A DNA stretch of 64,000 bases from Lepidurus packardi (taxonomy: Eukaryota > Arthropoda > Branchiopoda > Notostraca > Triopsidae). The stretch covers positions 9,734,001-9,798,000 of the forward strand of contig JAKZAN010000005.1 in the NCBI GenBank assembly GCA_023053545.1, read 5' to 3'. Shown here piece after piece: positions 26,985 to 44,733 of this stretch. The number at the start of each line of letters is the position of its first letter. Position 1 is the first letter of the stretch. A program made the position numbers and the translations under genes. The notes under the pieces were generated by a model. That model was given only the letters and a program-made list of their open reading frames with translations, did not search any database and was not told where the DNA came from.

Positions 26985-27371
26985 ACGCCTCTCCGTGCTT
27001 TTTTGCGTTTATATTTCACTTATTTCTATTGAAAATTAAGCTTTTCCGCTTTCGGATGTTTGTTCTAATTTGCCCTAAGTACCCTGGGAATAAACGAAAA
27101 TTTGACACTGGACCTAGCCCAATATTGTATTTCGCTCCATTACTGCGCAAACTCATTCTCGCATTTGCGCAGAATCGCAGCTGCGATTTCTGAGACCAAG
27201 AGACTCTCCGTGTCTCCTCTCGTCAGTGTGAAGGTAAGTGCCTGGACGAGAACGGGGAGTGAAAAGTCTCGGAGTCTTTGGATTTAAAATTTCTTCCCTA
27301 AAATCCATCTATTTTGCGTAATAAATTGCGCTTCTAAATCCTGAGAAATATTAAAAAAAAACATTGAAAGC
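26985..27371. promoter_or_regulatory. Compact NOX5-Ace intergenic region
   Basis: Only 387 bp separate the NOX5 stop from the Ace ATG. AATAAA at 27089-27094, about 105 nt after the stop, is a good NOX5 poly(A) signal. TCAGTG at 27223-27228 fits an initiator, and AAG|GTAAGT at 27233/27234 is a strong splice donor just after it. An Ace transcript may therefore start here. I see no convincing acceptor before the Ace ATG, so a spliced leader is possible but unproven. Confidence 0.4.
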
Positions 27372-31725
<4,354 letters not shown>

Positions 31726-34500
31726 GAGACCCTTAACGCCTAAAACTCCGCTTTCGGATCATATTTAGCAAATTCGTCTTTCTCTTTTACACGCAAAAAG
31801 CAATACTCTTCCATTTTGGGCTTCTATCCTTTATCAATTGAAACATTCTCCAAATTTGGGACACAACATTTAGATCATTAAAACTTAGACCACCCACTGA
31901 TCAAGCGTTTAGACTTGTGGTTATGTAAATGAGGATGGTATTTGGAGCATATAACGGCCTTTTTAATCTTTCATCCCAAACCTCTCGGGAGTCCAAATGC
32001 GCTCAAGGTCTGCAGCTTCATGGATTTTGTGTCAGCACAACAGAATGGATTTTACAAAATCTCGTAACTTTCTTCATCGTTTTAACTTTCTTCCACATGG
32101 AAAGCTTATAAATATATTATAAAGTGAAAAATAAATAGAAACACTTGAGAAAGAGAATGGATTGAAGGTGGAAAGTGATGGGAAAAGATAAGGTTTTCAA
32201 TGCCTTGTGTGGGAAAAGCATTGTTGTGATGGCATCTTTCATTACATAATTTTACCTTGAAAAAGCGTTGATTTCAAACATTGACCGTATGAGGATCGCA
32301 GAACTGGTACATATAGCAGTTCCGCGAAAAAAAACGCAAATCGGAAATCTCAACATATAAATGTATAAATCTATCTTGGAATTTTTTACCTGTGTCTTTT
32401 TTCACAATTACTCGCATTCTTCTTTACGCGTATTCGCTCAAGGTAAAGTATTGAGGATCCTGTATCCCGATTGTATCAAGTACCCAGTGTCTTATAAGTA
32501 CCAACCGTTTGGGGCGTTCCAACAGGTTCTGGTTCTTGTTCAAGTGAGTGTTCGTGTTAAGGTTCTCAATATAACATGGTACAGAGTTTTATTACCCTTG
32601 CCAGAGAGGTAGGTATCAAATACTCACAGCTCAGGAAAACATGTATTGCAGACACACAAAGGAAGTAGCACGGTTGTACACAGTTTAGGAATATTGATCA
32701 AATGACCGGGGATTTTGTCTTTTCTGAGAAACTTTGATAAATGCCTCTGTCGGCGATCTTGACCATTAAGGACTATTTAGGTTTCAGATTCTCGTCCTTT
32801 CAGTTTGGTCTGTCTTCGTTTTTGGAGTTCGTCTGAACACAGCCAAGGTCTTACAGCTCTGCCCGCATTATCCAACGAACCAAATAGATAACCACGGTGA
32901 CAGACTTACAGACCTTGTGTTGTTAGATGGCTACCCTGTTGGAATGTCATGTCCGATCGGTCTTACACCAAATGAGCGAAACCAAACAGAGTAGACTGGA
33001 GTTGTGTTGGCATTCAAAACCGAGCCAAATGTATCACTATCGTTACTAACAATCTTGAATTCTTTTTGCACCATCTCGGTAAGTAAAAGTTTCCTAGAAA
33101 CTACCAGCAAGAAATAGCCAGTAATTCCAAGCTAGCATTCGTCACGGTATACACCTGCCCGTTCGAATACATCCGGAATACGCAGCGTGGACATCATTCC
33201 GTAATATAGTAAAAGGTAATTCAGCAATATAGTATGACGTCACCCCAGTATATATAGTTGTGTAGAAGACGAAGACGGCGTGCTGGCCCAATTAGCAGGA
33301 CATTGTTTTATGGTGCCACGAAACATGCCGCAAAGCGACCAAGAACCTGTTGGACACGTACATATTTCATGTGTGAGAATATTTTTTTTATTTTTTAATA
33401 TGTAACCAATATGATTTTGCAGTGTACGTTCCATTGCATCAGTTTACGTGGTTGGCAAACCAGAAATGCACACTAAACTGCGAAATTCTAGACAATAATT
33501 GGCAAATACTTCTACATAGAAAGAAGATTCGAATTTATTTCTTGATGATAGGCAACCAAACATAATAAATATTCTGCATTTGCATAGTAAAGCACCCCAA
33601 AGAATTATTCGAGAAGTATAGATCAAAGACATCCAAATTTGCTTCACCTTTACTGTTTGCAGCACCTTATTGCTTCAATTACATTACAATATTTGCTTCA
33701 TTTGATCTTTCTCAATCGGGACAGTTTCTTATTGGCAAGTTAATAAATCTAGTAAAATATTGCAAAATGGCGATTACGTGAATAAATTTCGACAAGCGTC
33801 AGGTCATTTGCGTTCCTCGTTTTGGTTAAGATTATAATCATTCCACAAAGAATTGTAACAAAGGCTACGTCTCTTTCTGACTATTATGAATTAAACCTGA
33901 ATTATAATATTAATAAATTATGAATTATAATATTATGAATTATAATAAATTAATTACGTAGTAGTTACGAGTTTTTGATTCAGAACTTCGCTACTCAATC
34001 TCAATGTTGATAGTTCGGGCTTTAACAATTGGAAAACACTGCAACTTACGAGTTCAGGGAACTTTGGACTCATATTATTGCTATAGTAAGCTAAATTGGG
34101 TATTAAATTCGTATTAAATTATGAATAATGAATTAATATTCTCTGGTTATGTCTGAAACTTTTCTGGGGGGAAACGATCCTTTACTGCAAGGAAATAAAC
34201 CTATACATCTTCAGTAAAAGAAGATAAAAAAAGGAAGAATATCTTTCTTTGAAGATTCATAGATAATACATAAATTTCTTCAATTTTCCCTGACTTTGTA
34301 AATGGAATTGTTAAAAGAGTCCCCTTCTTTGACATGGACCGACGATCCGAATTGGGCAGTGTAGGTAAAAGACAAGTTAGCAAGTGTCGGTCCGAGTTTT
34401 GAATTAGGGAATTCAAGGTTGAGAACGCGGGGAAGGAAGAACGCGAGTTCCAGTTCCGAAGGGCTTATGTGCTGGAAATGAAGAGAGAGAACCTCACAGC
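31726..34500. other. Intergenic region between Ace and the CAP gene
   Basis: This region is AT-rich. AATAAA at 32130-32135 is a plausible Ace poly(A) signal, about 400 nt past the stop. Around 33890-33955 there is a local repetition of TTATAATAT / AATTATAATA. I found no exon with support on either strand. Confidence 0.5.
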
Positions 34501-34540
34501 TATAAAAGGGCCGGCTTTGTTCCTCCACGCTCGGCAGTCA
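34501..34540 (+). promoter_or_regulatory. TATA-initiator core promoter of the CAP gene
   Basis: TATAAAAG at 34501-34508 is followed about 34 bp later by GGCAGTCAC (34533-34541), close to the arthropod initiator. The predicted start would give a 5' leader of about 190 nt before the ATG at 34725. A TATA-containing promoter suits a strongly or tissue-specifically expressed secreted protein, which is inference. Confidence 0.6.
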
Positions 34541-34724
34541 CTCTTGATTTCGTCGGATGCTGCTTCCACGCCACATCTTCTTCCTCAGTCGTGACTTTGT
34601 CCCGCCAAGAAAAGGCAAAAAGGCTTACAAATCATCGGAATCCAGAATCTTCGTTTGCCTTTAAAGTGAACTTCTTTATATACCATTTGGTTTCTTCACG
34701 GATAACTCCACTAAATAATCGACA

Positions 34725-37700
34725 ATGAGCGGCGGTCGGATACTTCGTTTCGCGGCGTAAGTTATTCTTTATTCGCTCTTTTAATTTATTTTATGTTATC
34801 GCTTCAACATCAAATTTGAGTGTTTTATGGAGTGTGTAAGGGGTGTAGACAAAAAGGTTAGAGGTAAAAAAAAAACGACTTACGTTTTGGGTTGGTATAT
34901 CCATTATCGTAAAAGTTCCTTGATGGCCAATTCCCAAACTTGTTGCCGCAAATTGCAGCTGACGTTAATAGTCCATGTGAGATTGTGTGTCCCTTTTTTT
35001 ACTTTGGAATCGGATGTAGAAACTGAGGACTTTTTGTGCATTGCCTTTAGAGCTTGGTAGATTACATCTGTCATGGCGTATACGCAGCCTTATTTGCAAA
35101 GCAAGGGCATTTGGCTATGACCTCATCACCTTTTAAAGCGTTTACAAGTTTCTATGGAAGAAAAGGTACGGCTGAAGGGGAAAAACAAAAGTGTCTTTTT
35201 TGCATACGCAATTACTGGGTCAAGAGCTTTTGCCGTGGCTTAACGTTGCAAAGCAAGTCTCTTTGTTTGCAAAAGACAGGATGAGACAGATTGGCGTCAT
35301 CCAAAAATTCAAGTCTCAAGGTTAGAAAAGCCCTTTACGGCTCTTAGTCTCACACTTTTGCCTTGTCTGTGTGTCTGAAGGCTCTCCGAATCACCTCCCA
35401 ATCTCTTTACAGTGTCACTTGGCGCCCCAACATTATGCATCGAATATCAATACGTTATCCAAACCAGATTATTAATGGATCCAACGCTTGCATGTTTTCT
35501 TGTACTTCAACATCTTTCTATTTACCACTGAAGGGAAGTTTTTTGTTCAGACTTTTTATATGTTTTAGAGCCCCCGACCGAAAAAACAACAAAAAAACAA
35601 AACAAAGCAAACAAAAATTAAAGAACAAAACTTGGCGTGTGATATGCATAAAACATAAGCTGGCCAAGTGCCCATTGCCTGCTACCTGCGTTCGTGTGTC
35701 GTTATGGGGAATTTACTAGCAGCTCCCAGCTTGTCCTAATCTTGTTCAAGTTCTTGTCCTTTTGATTAAGATCGCCCGCAGAAAATTAGTCAGATTCATT
35801 TCTAGATATGAAGTGCAGTAAAAATATCAATATAGTTGACCGCCACCTGCCGGGAAAACTGAGATTCAACTTGCGATGATTAAGGTAAACGCAGTTATGT
35901 AACACAGTTATAATGCAACATAATATTTTAACAGAAATTTTTTCTAAATCTGCTAAAATGGCGGAAATATTTAGTATAATAAACATAAATATTTGCTTTC
36001 CAGCATGAGAAATATCTTCTGCTTAACTGGCGAATGACTTTAGGAAAAAGGATTAATGCAAAGGAAACTAAAGTCGGCTACGAAAGTAAAACTGAAGGTT
36101 TAGTGTGACAAACTTACTATACCAGCAAGGTATACTTCCATCACACGATAATTATCTCCCGGACTAACTCTTTGTGCGTTTTAGTCAATTTAACGGATTG
36201 TGGATGAGAAGTCAAAGTGACGAGCTTAAGGGAAGGTCTTTTTTTGGAGGGTAGATTCATTCATAGAGTCGCGAGACGGAAGATCTTCGAGCTTCTTTTG
36301 GAGGTCGAGTGAAAGTAGTTCGTCAGGTGGGTTTTGGTAGCATACAAACATACGGAAGTTGTCCAGTAGTAGGGATAGACAAAAAAAAGTAGTTTTTTGG
36401 TTTCCTTTTATGCTCCGAAAATTAATGATGAGAGCAGAGATGGTCATACCGGAAGAAAAGATTCCTGACTCTTCCTTTTTCAATGGAGAGACCCCCAAAC
36501 TGGCCTCTTGTCTTCACCTTGGCCGACATCCTGGCTGTGCTCATGCGGTCTTAGGCAAAACTCTGGCATTTTGACATGACAGGAGCGGTTCTCCCCGACC
36601 TTGTGTTTTACAACTTCCCAACAAGCTAATATATTCCCCTTTTTCCTCAAAGCCAAAAAAAAAGAAGAAGAAACGCTCGAGAATCTCAATGAGAAAAAAG
36701 GGGCTGTGGGTTGTTGCCGGCCGACTTGCCGTGTAAGAGCCCCACAGGTAACATTCATCATCATCGCAGGGAGTCTCCACTAGGAGCCCAACGTGGTCAA
36801 ACGACTGCCGACTTTCGACATTTTTGCCGCCTCCGCTGATAACTGCACGCCCACATGTTATAATTGAAGGTTTTTTGCATCCTATATTTTCAATTTTATT
36901 TCCACAGGGAAGGGAGAAAAATAACAGTCTATAATTAGAGTTTCTGAGGTATAAGATCAGGTATAGATAAACAGGAACGACCCTGAGAAAGAGCCTGAAC
37001 ATGATTTTCTTGGGCAAGCAAGTCAAGGGCTTTGTCAAGTTGTTATGTCTGTCATTAAGTCAAAGAAGCTCATTAGACATGCGTATAGTTGTGCGGACGT
37101 GGAGTTGTGCTTTTTTCTTTACAAGGATCACACCTAATGTTTATTTTCATTTCGTTATTTGCATTTTTAGTCTTTCACAAACAGGGAACTTAAATATGAG
37201 TAGGGGCCTTTCTGAAACTTCTGGGAATTTAGGAAGTTATACTAAAGTGAAGAGAACTATTTCAAAATAACGGCATAAGCCTATCGTAATTAGGAAGAGT
37301 GTTCAGCGCCTCGGGCGGCTTATACTTACGTTCACAAATGTGACCGAAATTCCTTCATCTTAATACAATCAGTATATTCTATTAGTGTTTAACGGTATCT
37401 TTTTATATTTTACTTGCACAGGTTCGCAATTATATGGAGTTCCCTTGGGGTATTGACCTGCGAGTACCGGGCATTGGATTCTGGCCACACTATGTGTATC
37501 CATTACCCGAAAGCTTGTCCTGGGAAAAATTTACTAAGTGAGACTCGATGCTTTAAATCACCTTATTGGAAGGTTTAAATATTCTTTAATTTTGAATTTA
37601 AAAACAGGAACTGGAGGGATAACGTGTCAGGAAAAGCAAGGTATTTTGGAGACCCATAACAGGTTAAGACAGAAAGTGGCTTTAGGTCAAATTCGGGGTC

Positions 37701-38729
37701 AACCTGCTGCATTAGATATGCGAGAATTGGTAAACAATATTTACATAAGTTTATTTTGAATGGACTGAAAGAATTAATGGAAATTACTTTTTGATTAAAT
37801 CTTAGGTTTGGGATGATGAGTTAGCAACAGTAGCGCAGCGATGGGCAGATCAATGCAATGCTATGCATGACAGGAAGCGACTCTTGGGTAACCTAAAAAC
37901 TCTTTGAATATAAACGAGGAGTTTCATGAGATCGTTCATTGAATTCTGAAGACCGGTTTCCCATTGTGGGACAGAACGTGGCAGCGACATGGACGTATGA
38001 AAAACCTAGTCCTTTAGGGGAAGTCCCGGAGTTTAAACGCCAGATTGAGGCTTGGTTCAACGAAGTGGTTCAGTTTGGGTTTAAGTCTCAAGATATTGAT
38101 CCTTTTGCGTACAGTCATCCCCTGGGACATTACACTCAGGTAGGATACAAAAGTTGCGCTAAAGGTAACCTTTCTTTTGTTAACTTTACATCGATTTTAG
38201 ATGGTTTGGAGCGAAACGTACACTGTGGGCTGTGGGTACACGTACTTTAAGGATCCTGGAGTAAGAGGATACACCAAACTTTATGTTTGCAATTATGGGC
38301 CAGGGTAATTATCCTTTACCATCGAAATTTGGCTGAACGAAACTTCGAACTTTATGAATAATTAGGGGAAATGTTATTGGAGCAACCATGTACAAACCTG
38401 GACGCCCCGGGCAGTCAATGTGTACTTCCGAAAACGTGTCTTCATCAAGAAAATACCAGGGATTGTGTGGTAAGTATCTTCATTTACAATCCAAAAGAAA
38501 AACCGATAACTGATCTTCTTTGTGTTGCTATAAAGAACTCAGCGGTGTTGATTACCGAGATTCCTATTGTGCACCCGAAACGGCTCTGGTCTCACAGCAT
38601 AATACGTATGGTAATGCTATTACTGTAGCAAGAGGGCCGTCTTCGCCTTTGGGGGATGCTTTTAAGGGTGTACAATCGCCTGTACCAGGCTTGCTCAAGC
38701 TACTGAACCCGTACAACATTTTCGGTTAA
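34725..38729 (+). CDS. Secreted CAP/SCP-domain protein (venom allergen 5-like)
   Basis: Member of the CAP superfamily (CRISP, antigen 5, PR-1), secreted proteins of varied and often unknown role. Exons: 34725-34756, 37422-37537, 37608-37729, 37806-37887, 37952-38139, 38201-38304, 38366-38469 and 38536-38729, about 313 residues. The signal peptide is split by the first intron: MSGGRILRFAA from exon 1 joins FAIIWSSLGVLTC from exon 2. Then come the antigen-5 cysteine region (GHTMCIHYPKACPG), CQEKQGILETHNRLR, VWDDELATVAQRWADQC, the CAP signature HYTQMVWSETYTVGCGY and the second signature YVCNYGPGGN. Both cavity histidines (THN and GHY) and the Glu of WSET are present. A tail of about 100 residues with two more cysteines follows the domain. 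The name reflects family similarity only; nothing shows that it is a venom component. Confidence 0.93.
34757..37421 (+). other. First intron of the CAP gene (about 2.7 kb)
   Basis: Donor GGC|GTAAGT and acceptor TTGCACAG|G. It is by far the longest intron of this gene and interrupts the signal-peptide coding sequence. No nested gene is supported; an open minus-strand frame inside it (36541-37038) has no recognisable similarity. Confidence 0.65.
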
Positions 38730-39352
38730 ATTAACCATGTCGATTTTGTAAATTATTCTGGCCATGTATTTATGATATACGCTTCATTTTTTATACAAAT
38801 ATGCTCCGTAATAAAAATAAATAAAACAGCAAAGAAACTCTGCACATCTTTTATATTGTCATTGATCCAACCAGGCAGCAATTCCAAAGCTCTTCGGATT
38901 TTAAAATGAAGGAAAGGAATATTACAGTATATTGCTTAAAAAATAGTTGAAAGCATTTTTTCGAAGTCTCACTGCTTTAAAGAATCTCTGAGAAATACCG
39001 CTACGTATTCCAAGCATATCGAATAACAGTTTTCCATATTAAGGACATTTCTTCTAGAATCCGTTAGCCTTTTACTTTTGAATTATCTCCAGCGCCACCT
39101 ATTTTATCACAAGATGGTCTTCATCAATAGATGGCAGCACAAATACGTAACAAAATAACAAACGGCTATTTGATATGCTGCGCGCAAAAGTTGCTAATAA
39201 GGACAAATACACAAACAAGCGTGGTTGCTGTGATTAGTTTAATTTAACCTTTACCTAAACTACTGGGCTGTCTAACAGCTCAAGCTTTAGTCTTTATTTA
39301 GTTGTATTTCTTTCAAATATACAATTTGGTTTTCCTAAACCGGAACGGAAGC
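38730..39352. other. Short intergenic region between the CAP gene and Nup160
   Basis: About 620 bp. It holds the CAP gene 3' end and presumably the Nup160 promoter. No TATA box is obvious near 39353, which suits a housekeeping gene. Nothing else is seen. Confidence 0.5.
38810..38825 (+). terminator. Poly(A) signals of the CAP gene
   Basis: Three overlapping or adjacent AATAAA hexamers (38810-38815, 38816-38821, 38820-38825) lie about 80-95 nt after the CAP gene stop codon. They are well placed to end its transcript. Confidence 0.7.
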
Positions 39353-42300
39353 ATGGTCATGGTTGGTTTCAGGGAAGTGGTACCGAACCAAACCTTTTTA
39401 GAAGAATGGAAGGATGTTTTACTCAATACGGGTGTGTTACTTTAACGAAACGGCCATTGAAAGTCTTAAAAAAACAAATTATTTTATAGGTGGGACTCAT
39501 AGTACATTGCAAGACATTAAGTTGCCAGACGGAGCCAAAGCAGGCGGCTACACTATTAAAAGCCGGGATAAAACTGGGAAAGACCATGCCCAAGATCGCT
39601 TTATTGTCTGGTAAATCATTCCTTTCAGTTTTTCAAGCCTCGGTAATTATCTAGATTCTTTTAAGGCGCATTTCTCATGACGTTTTAGAGCTGTCTGAAC
39701 ACAGTCTCCATTTAACGTTGTATGGCAACCGCATTCGCTACAAATTTCAAGGCTTGCCTATTCTAGAAGGCATTACAGTCCACGAGACCAACAACCATGT
39801 AATTGTCTTGGTAGCGACTGTTTCCAGCGTCCACAGACTCCTCTTTCCCCACCCTTCCAAACTCCACAGACAAGTAAAATGCAAAACTTCTGGCGTAAAA
39901 CCGCAATAATTCCCTTAAACTTCTTCATTAGGAATCCACAGCTTTTGGAAACCAAGTTGCTGCCCTCCCTTCCATTCTGGCCGAAGCTTCTACTTCCATA
40001 GCCAAAGATCCTGCTCATTTTCATGTCATAAACTACAGTTCTGCTAGTAACTCTTCTACTTCAAAAGTTATGAGCCTTAACAAAAGTTATTTTCTCTTCA
40101 GCCGCTCCTTTGCCTCATACATGTTACTCCTGTTTGAGTAAAACAGACGCCATTTTTGCTCTAGCGAGCACAACATCAATTCTCGTAGTGAAACTAGGAG
40201 CTAATGCTGTCAATGTCTCTACATTTGAGCTACAATCTGCTTCCTTCGTACCCAGAAGATTAACCGGATTCATTCCTGGAGTTTTAAAGTAACATCAGCA
40301 AAAAAATTCAGCTCAATTTCTCAAGTTTCTGTTGCTTTTTCAGGGGAGGATCAGATAATTCTGAAGCAACACAGAGCTTGGTCATGCATTCAATTAACGG
40401 TGACGTTTATATCTTCGCTCTGGGACGAGATGGTCGTCTCAGGATTTGGTCGTATGTTTCTCAGAAATGTTTGCAAGTTGTGGATGTTCTAGACAAAGCG
40501 TATGACCCTCTACGCAAACTAGCACCAGGAAATCAGCGTCATATGCTCCGCAAAGCTGTCAACTCTGACGGCCAACTGCATTTGCTAGCGTATTTATGCT
40601 TTTCCAAACAGCGCTTCTTCGTAGTTCTCAAGCCTGACTGGGATTCAAGCATTCGCTTGCATACCCTTGCCACAATGCAGACTGCTGACGTAACTTCTTA
40701 ATCCCTTGTCTGCTTCTTTACTTAATTGCACTTGTCCTTTGTTACAGGATCATTTAATAGACTTTGGGCTTAATAACGATCTAATCTATGCCTTGTGGAC
40801 CACTGAGCAAGGCGAAACGTTACTACAATACAAAAGCGTGAGAGAAAACCATCACTGGAAGAACGTGTTCATGGATCCGCCCATAGAAGCCGAGCTGGCA
40901 TGGCCAGAACGGATACCTGACGCCAGAATCTACCTGGATCATATTTTCTACCCTGGAAGATTCGCCTTGCAGACTATTTCCAAAGCCCTAATGGTAATCG
41001 ATGAGAATTAGTGTACTTGATTAGGTTAACATGAGACTGATAGGCTTTCCGACGACCTGGGGACAGCACGCTAATGCTGGATAGTATGTCAAACTTGGAA
41101 GCTGCACGAGAGTGTGTCGTGAAGTGCGTAGAAGCTGAAATCGATGAACATGCCTCTGAATGCGACGTGAGTGATGAAGATTTGGCTGAAATCACCAATC
41201 GGTGCTGGTCGAGACTCTATGCGTGCTGTGTTCAATATCACCAAGTATATTATCTCCTTTTTGGGGGGTTTACTTCAGGAAATGTGTCGATTTACTTCCT
41301 TCTTTGTAGAAACGACCCATTCCGCTGGGACTTCTGATCAATCCAAGCACTAAGCTGGTGTGCGTTCTGAAAAAGGGGATGGTATCGTTCGTGAGGCCCA
41401 TTGATGTACTGGATTCCTTGCTTCTCAACCAGGGCTCGTGGGATGAGGAGTTGCCCTTGACTGATGGTGAATAACTTGAAAAAGCTCAATAGAGTTCACT
41501 TAAAGCTTCGTTTTTTCTTTACATTTGTAGATCCTGTCTTGAATGCTGGACTCGCCACTGTCGTGCACGTACTGTCTACCATTAACACGCACTTGGGTAC
41601 TGATTTGGCTTTGGATTTCGAGTACCAGCTCGAAGAGTTGAAAAACCCTGACGAAATTGCACGTCAAGTGGCAGTGAAACTCATGGAACAGGTTAGTCGC
41701 TAATTACCTTGTTTTGAGTATGTTTAAATTTGGATGTGTGTTCAGAATGATGACGTGGACATTTTGCAAGACATACGAGCTGATTTGCAACACACGGAAG
41801 ATTTGTGCGGGGTTCTGGCAGCGTTACAAGAAATGATGAGCTTAGACATGAATTCTGCCATGTCCAAACTGGCTCAACAGGATACTGGTACCATTTAACG
41901 GTGTTTTTGTCTCAACTTATGGGGATAATACTGGCTTTTCTAGATGACAAAGGCGGCTTTATGTGCCGAGGGCAGTTGGGGGTTGGCCTGGTTACCCAAA
42001 CGGTGCGTCAGATCATAGAAACGCGGTTTGCGTTCAGTCGAGCCATTCTTTTACTGGAGCAGCTCGTTGTTATGCAAGGCAGTCGCTTGGGTGCTAGTAA
42101 AGTCACTCAAGAGAAAATCCGTTCCGAATTTATTCCACGAACCGTGCCACTTACCCAAGCGTTTTACGCGATGCTGTGGGTGACCAGGACTTATGCGTCG
42201 CCCGTAGCCAGTACTGACATGTACGTTTTCAGTAACTTTCCCGAATGTTTTTCCAGAAAGGCGAATTATAAAAAAGAAAAATAATAAAAAAAATTAATTA

Positions 42301-44733
42301 TTAATTTTTTTAGGGAATTAAGTCTTCAACAAATGGCAGTTCTAAGACTCCAAGAGGTGTCTCAACCTGCCCCCTCTTCTTTTACAAGCATTCAAACCTT
42401 GCTGGAGTTGTACGTGAGTGGAGTTGGCGGAAATAAAGCTCAGAAACTGTCGGAATCGGCTTGCGATTTCACTACGATGGAATTAGCCAACTACGTCCCC
42501 AGTATTTCACTCGTCTTGGCTCAACTCATGTGAGCTTTCTTTGCAATTACCTTAACAAGTCGTGGAGAATTTGTAGTAATTATTGACATTTTTTAAGGTG
42601 GCCAATGAGTCAGAATTTCCATTTTCCCGCGTTTTTGCTCTCATCTTGTCAGTATATGGGCATACGAGGCTATGTGCGGTTGCTGGATTCTTGGTGCGAG
42701 TGGAATATTTGCTCAAGTAAGAAAAAGTGTAAAATTTGTTAACCTTAATTAATTTTTACTTTATTTTTTGGGAAAAAAAGGGCAATTTTTATTGGGTTTC
42801 GCGTTGTTAAACACTGGTAAGCCTGAAAATGCGTGTGAGAGTTTCGTGAGAGCTGCAGAAGGCGCTTATAAGGAAGATTTCCTGGCGAATCAGCTTTTAC
42901 AAAGCCCCGGGAATGAAACATCAGCTCATTTGACTCTCAAATACTATATGAGAGTCGTCCAGCTCTTTGAACAAGCGCACTTGCCTGTATATGTTATCCA
43001 GTTAGCTGAAGCTGCCATTCGCTCCTCAGATCCTGGCGATAGTTTACTGGTATTCAAGAGCTAGGGCAAAAAAAGGACAACCTTCTATTAGGATTTGATC
43101 TTAGGCGAGTTTCTGGTCGATTTTGTCGAAAAACCACTTGCAGCTGGGACATCATGACGAAGCTTATCAAGCGATTGTGTCCAATCCAGATGCGTCCAGA
43201 AAACCGGATAGTTTGAGACTATTTCTGGCCACTTTACTGGAGAAACGGTGTTTGCAAGACCTTTTGCGATATCCGTACATTGGCCTGGAAGAAGAAATGC
43301 AAAAATTCGTCGAAATGCGAGCTCGTTCGTGCGATTTACTAGCATCCGGCCAGTATTACGCGTTTTTGTACGCGTTTCATGTCCACAAGGGCAACATGCG
43401 TAAAGGTTTGTCCAGAATTTCGTCCCCGTTTCGTTGTTTGACGTTGTACATTTGTTTTTCTAGCTGCAGCAGTGATGTATGAACAAGCTTTGAGATTGAG
43501 CCAAGAAAGGGGCCAACTTAAAGCGCTCCAAAAGCAAGTCCAATGTTTGCTAGCCTGTTTGCAAGCCTTAAAACTCATTAATGCTGAAAACGCGTGGGTG
43601 GTGCGACCTCTTTCGGAAGAAAGTCTTGAAAACGATTCAAACGTAAACAAAAGAATTCAATTTTCAGTTAGTATTTAATGGGTCGTTTTGTACTAAAAAT
43701 AGGACGAGGCTATACCCAAGACGGTGGAGGTTCTGGAGTACGACGAGGTGGAGAAAGAGTACGAATTGGCGTATGCGCGCTTGAGATTGGCACGCTTGGC
43801 TCCCGAAGCTTTGGTAATGGACGCAGCATTTGGCCCTGCTGATGTTGTGACACTGTTAATTCGCGCAAATCTGTTTGACACTGCCTCACGATTGGCTCAA
43901 CGCTTTGGAACCAACCGAGCACCTATAGTAGAGGCTTTAACAAGCCGGTGTCTTCATTTGTCATCCGAACGAAGCGTTCAGAAGTTGGAAGCGGATCACG
44001 AAGCTTGGAATTGGCTAGCGGAGAATATCCAAGGTAATAAAAAGAGATTAAAACGTATCCTTTAATCCAACTCTCGTGTTTTTTTTTTACAAGGCATCGT
44101 GGCCAAAGAAGGTAAAGCGAGTGACGCTGCTTGGGATTTGTTGCAGAAATTAGTGAATACTTTGGAAGAACCAGGACAGTCCCATTGCCATAAAGTTGTA
44201 GTTCGGCGCATCTTGAATGCAGATTCATCCTTGCCGTATTGGTTGGAAGCTTCTTACAAAGTATAATTTCGAATTCGTAGGAAAATTGAGTAAAAATGTT
44301 GAGATTAATAAGAGATATATTCGTTAGTTGCGTAACCCGGGACAGTTAATTGGATTGTATCATGAGGCCGGATGTTTGGAAGATGCTGTGCGCGTTGTGT
44401 TGGAGTTACTAGATGCAATGCTGGGCAAAGGCAAAGAGAGGTTTGGTCTTTCTCATGCGTTGCATGTAAATGCACCTCCAATGTGTTTGCCAGTGACGGC
44501 TATAGATCGAATTATATTGGAATTGCAGCACGTTTCGGAGGACCCTTTTTACCAACAAGTAACTTCATTGTTATTATTTCCTTATTTATTGGGATGTTTC
44601 ATTAACCCTCTAATCGTTTCTTCTGTCTCTCTTGTCGAATTCTTAGATTTTACAAGTTTTGTTGTCGAAAGTGGAAGTGTACAAAAACACGGCAAGGGTG
44701 ATCACCACGCGAGTTTTGGAAGGGCGATCCTAG
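39353..44733 (+). CDS. Nup160: Nucleoporin Nup160
   Basis: Scaffold nucleoporin of the Nup107-160 (Y) complex of the nuclear pore. Twenty-one exons: 39353-39431, 39490-39610, 39666-39873, 39932-40046, 40102-40288, 40344-40689, 40748-40993, 41044-41244, 41310-41466, 41531-41691, 41746-41887, 41944-42220, 42314-42529, 42598-42716, 42781-43049, 43105-43405, 43464-43642, 43703-44033, 44094-44260, 44328-44558 and 44647-44733. All phases agree; the product is about 1379 residues (human about 1436). The N-terminal third is beta-propeller-like, with ALGRDGRLRIWS as a clear blade motif; the rest is helical and includes LWVTRTYASP, NTGKPENACESFVRAAEG, MYEQALRLSQERGQ and YHEAGCLEDAV. These match my knowledge of Nup160 proteins. 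The start is the first ATG (gcATGGTC), and the chain ends in VLEGRS and a stop at 44731-44733. Most introns are only 50-100 bp. Confidence 0.95.

Noticed and set aside
36541-37038. Minus-strand open frame of about 165 codons in the first intron of the CAP gene
   Set aside because: No recognisable domain, a phenylalanine run from a poly-A/T tract, and no supporting regulatory context.
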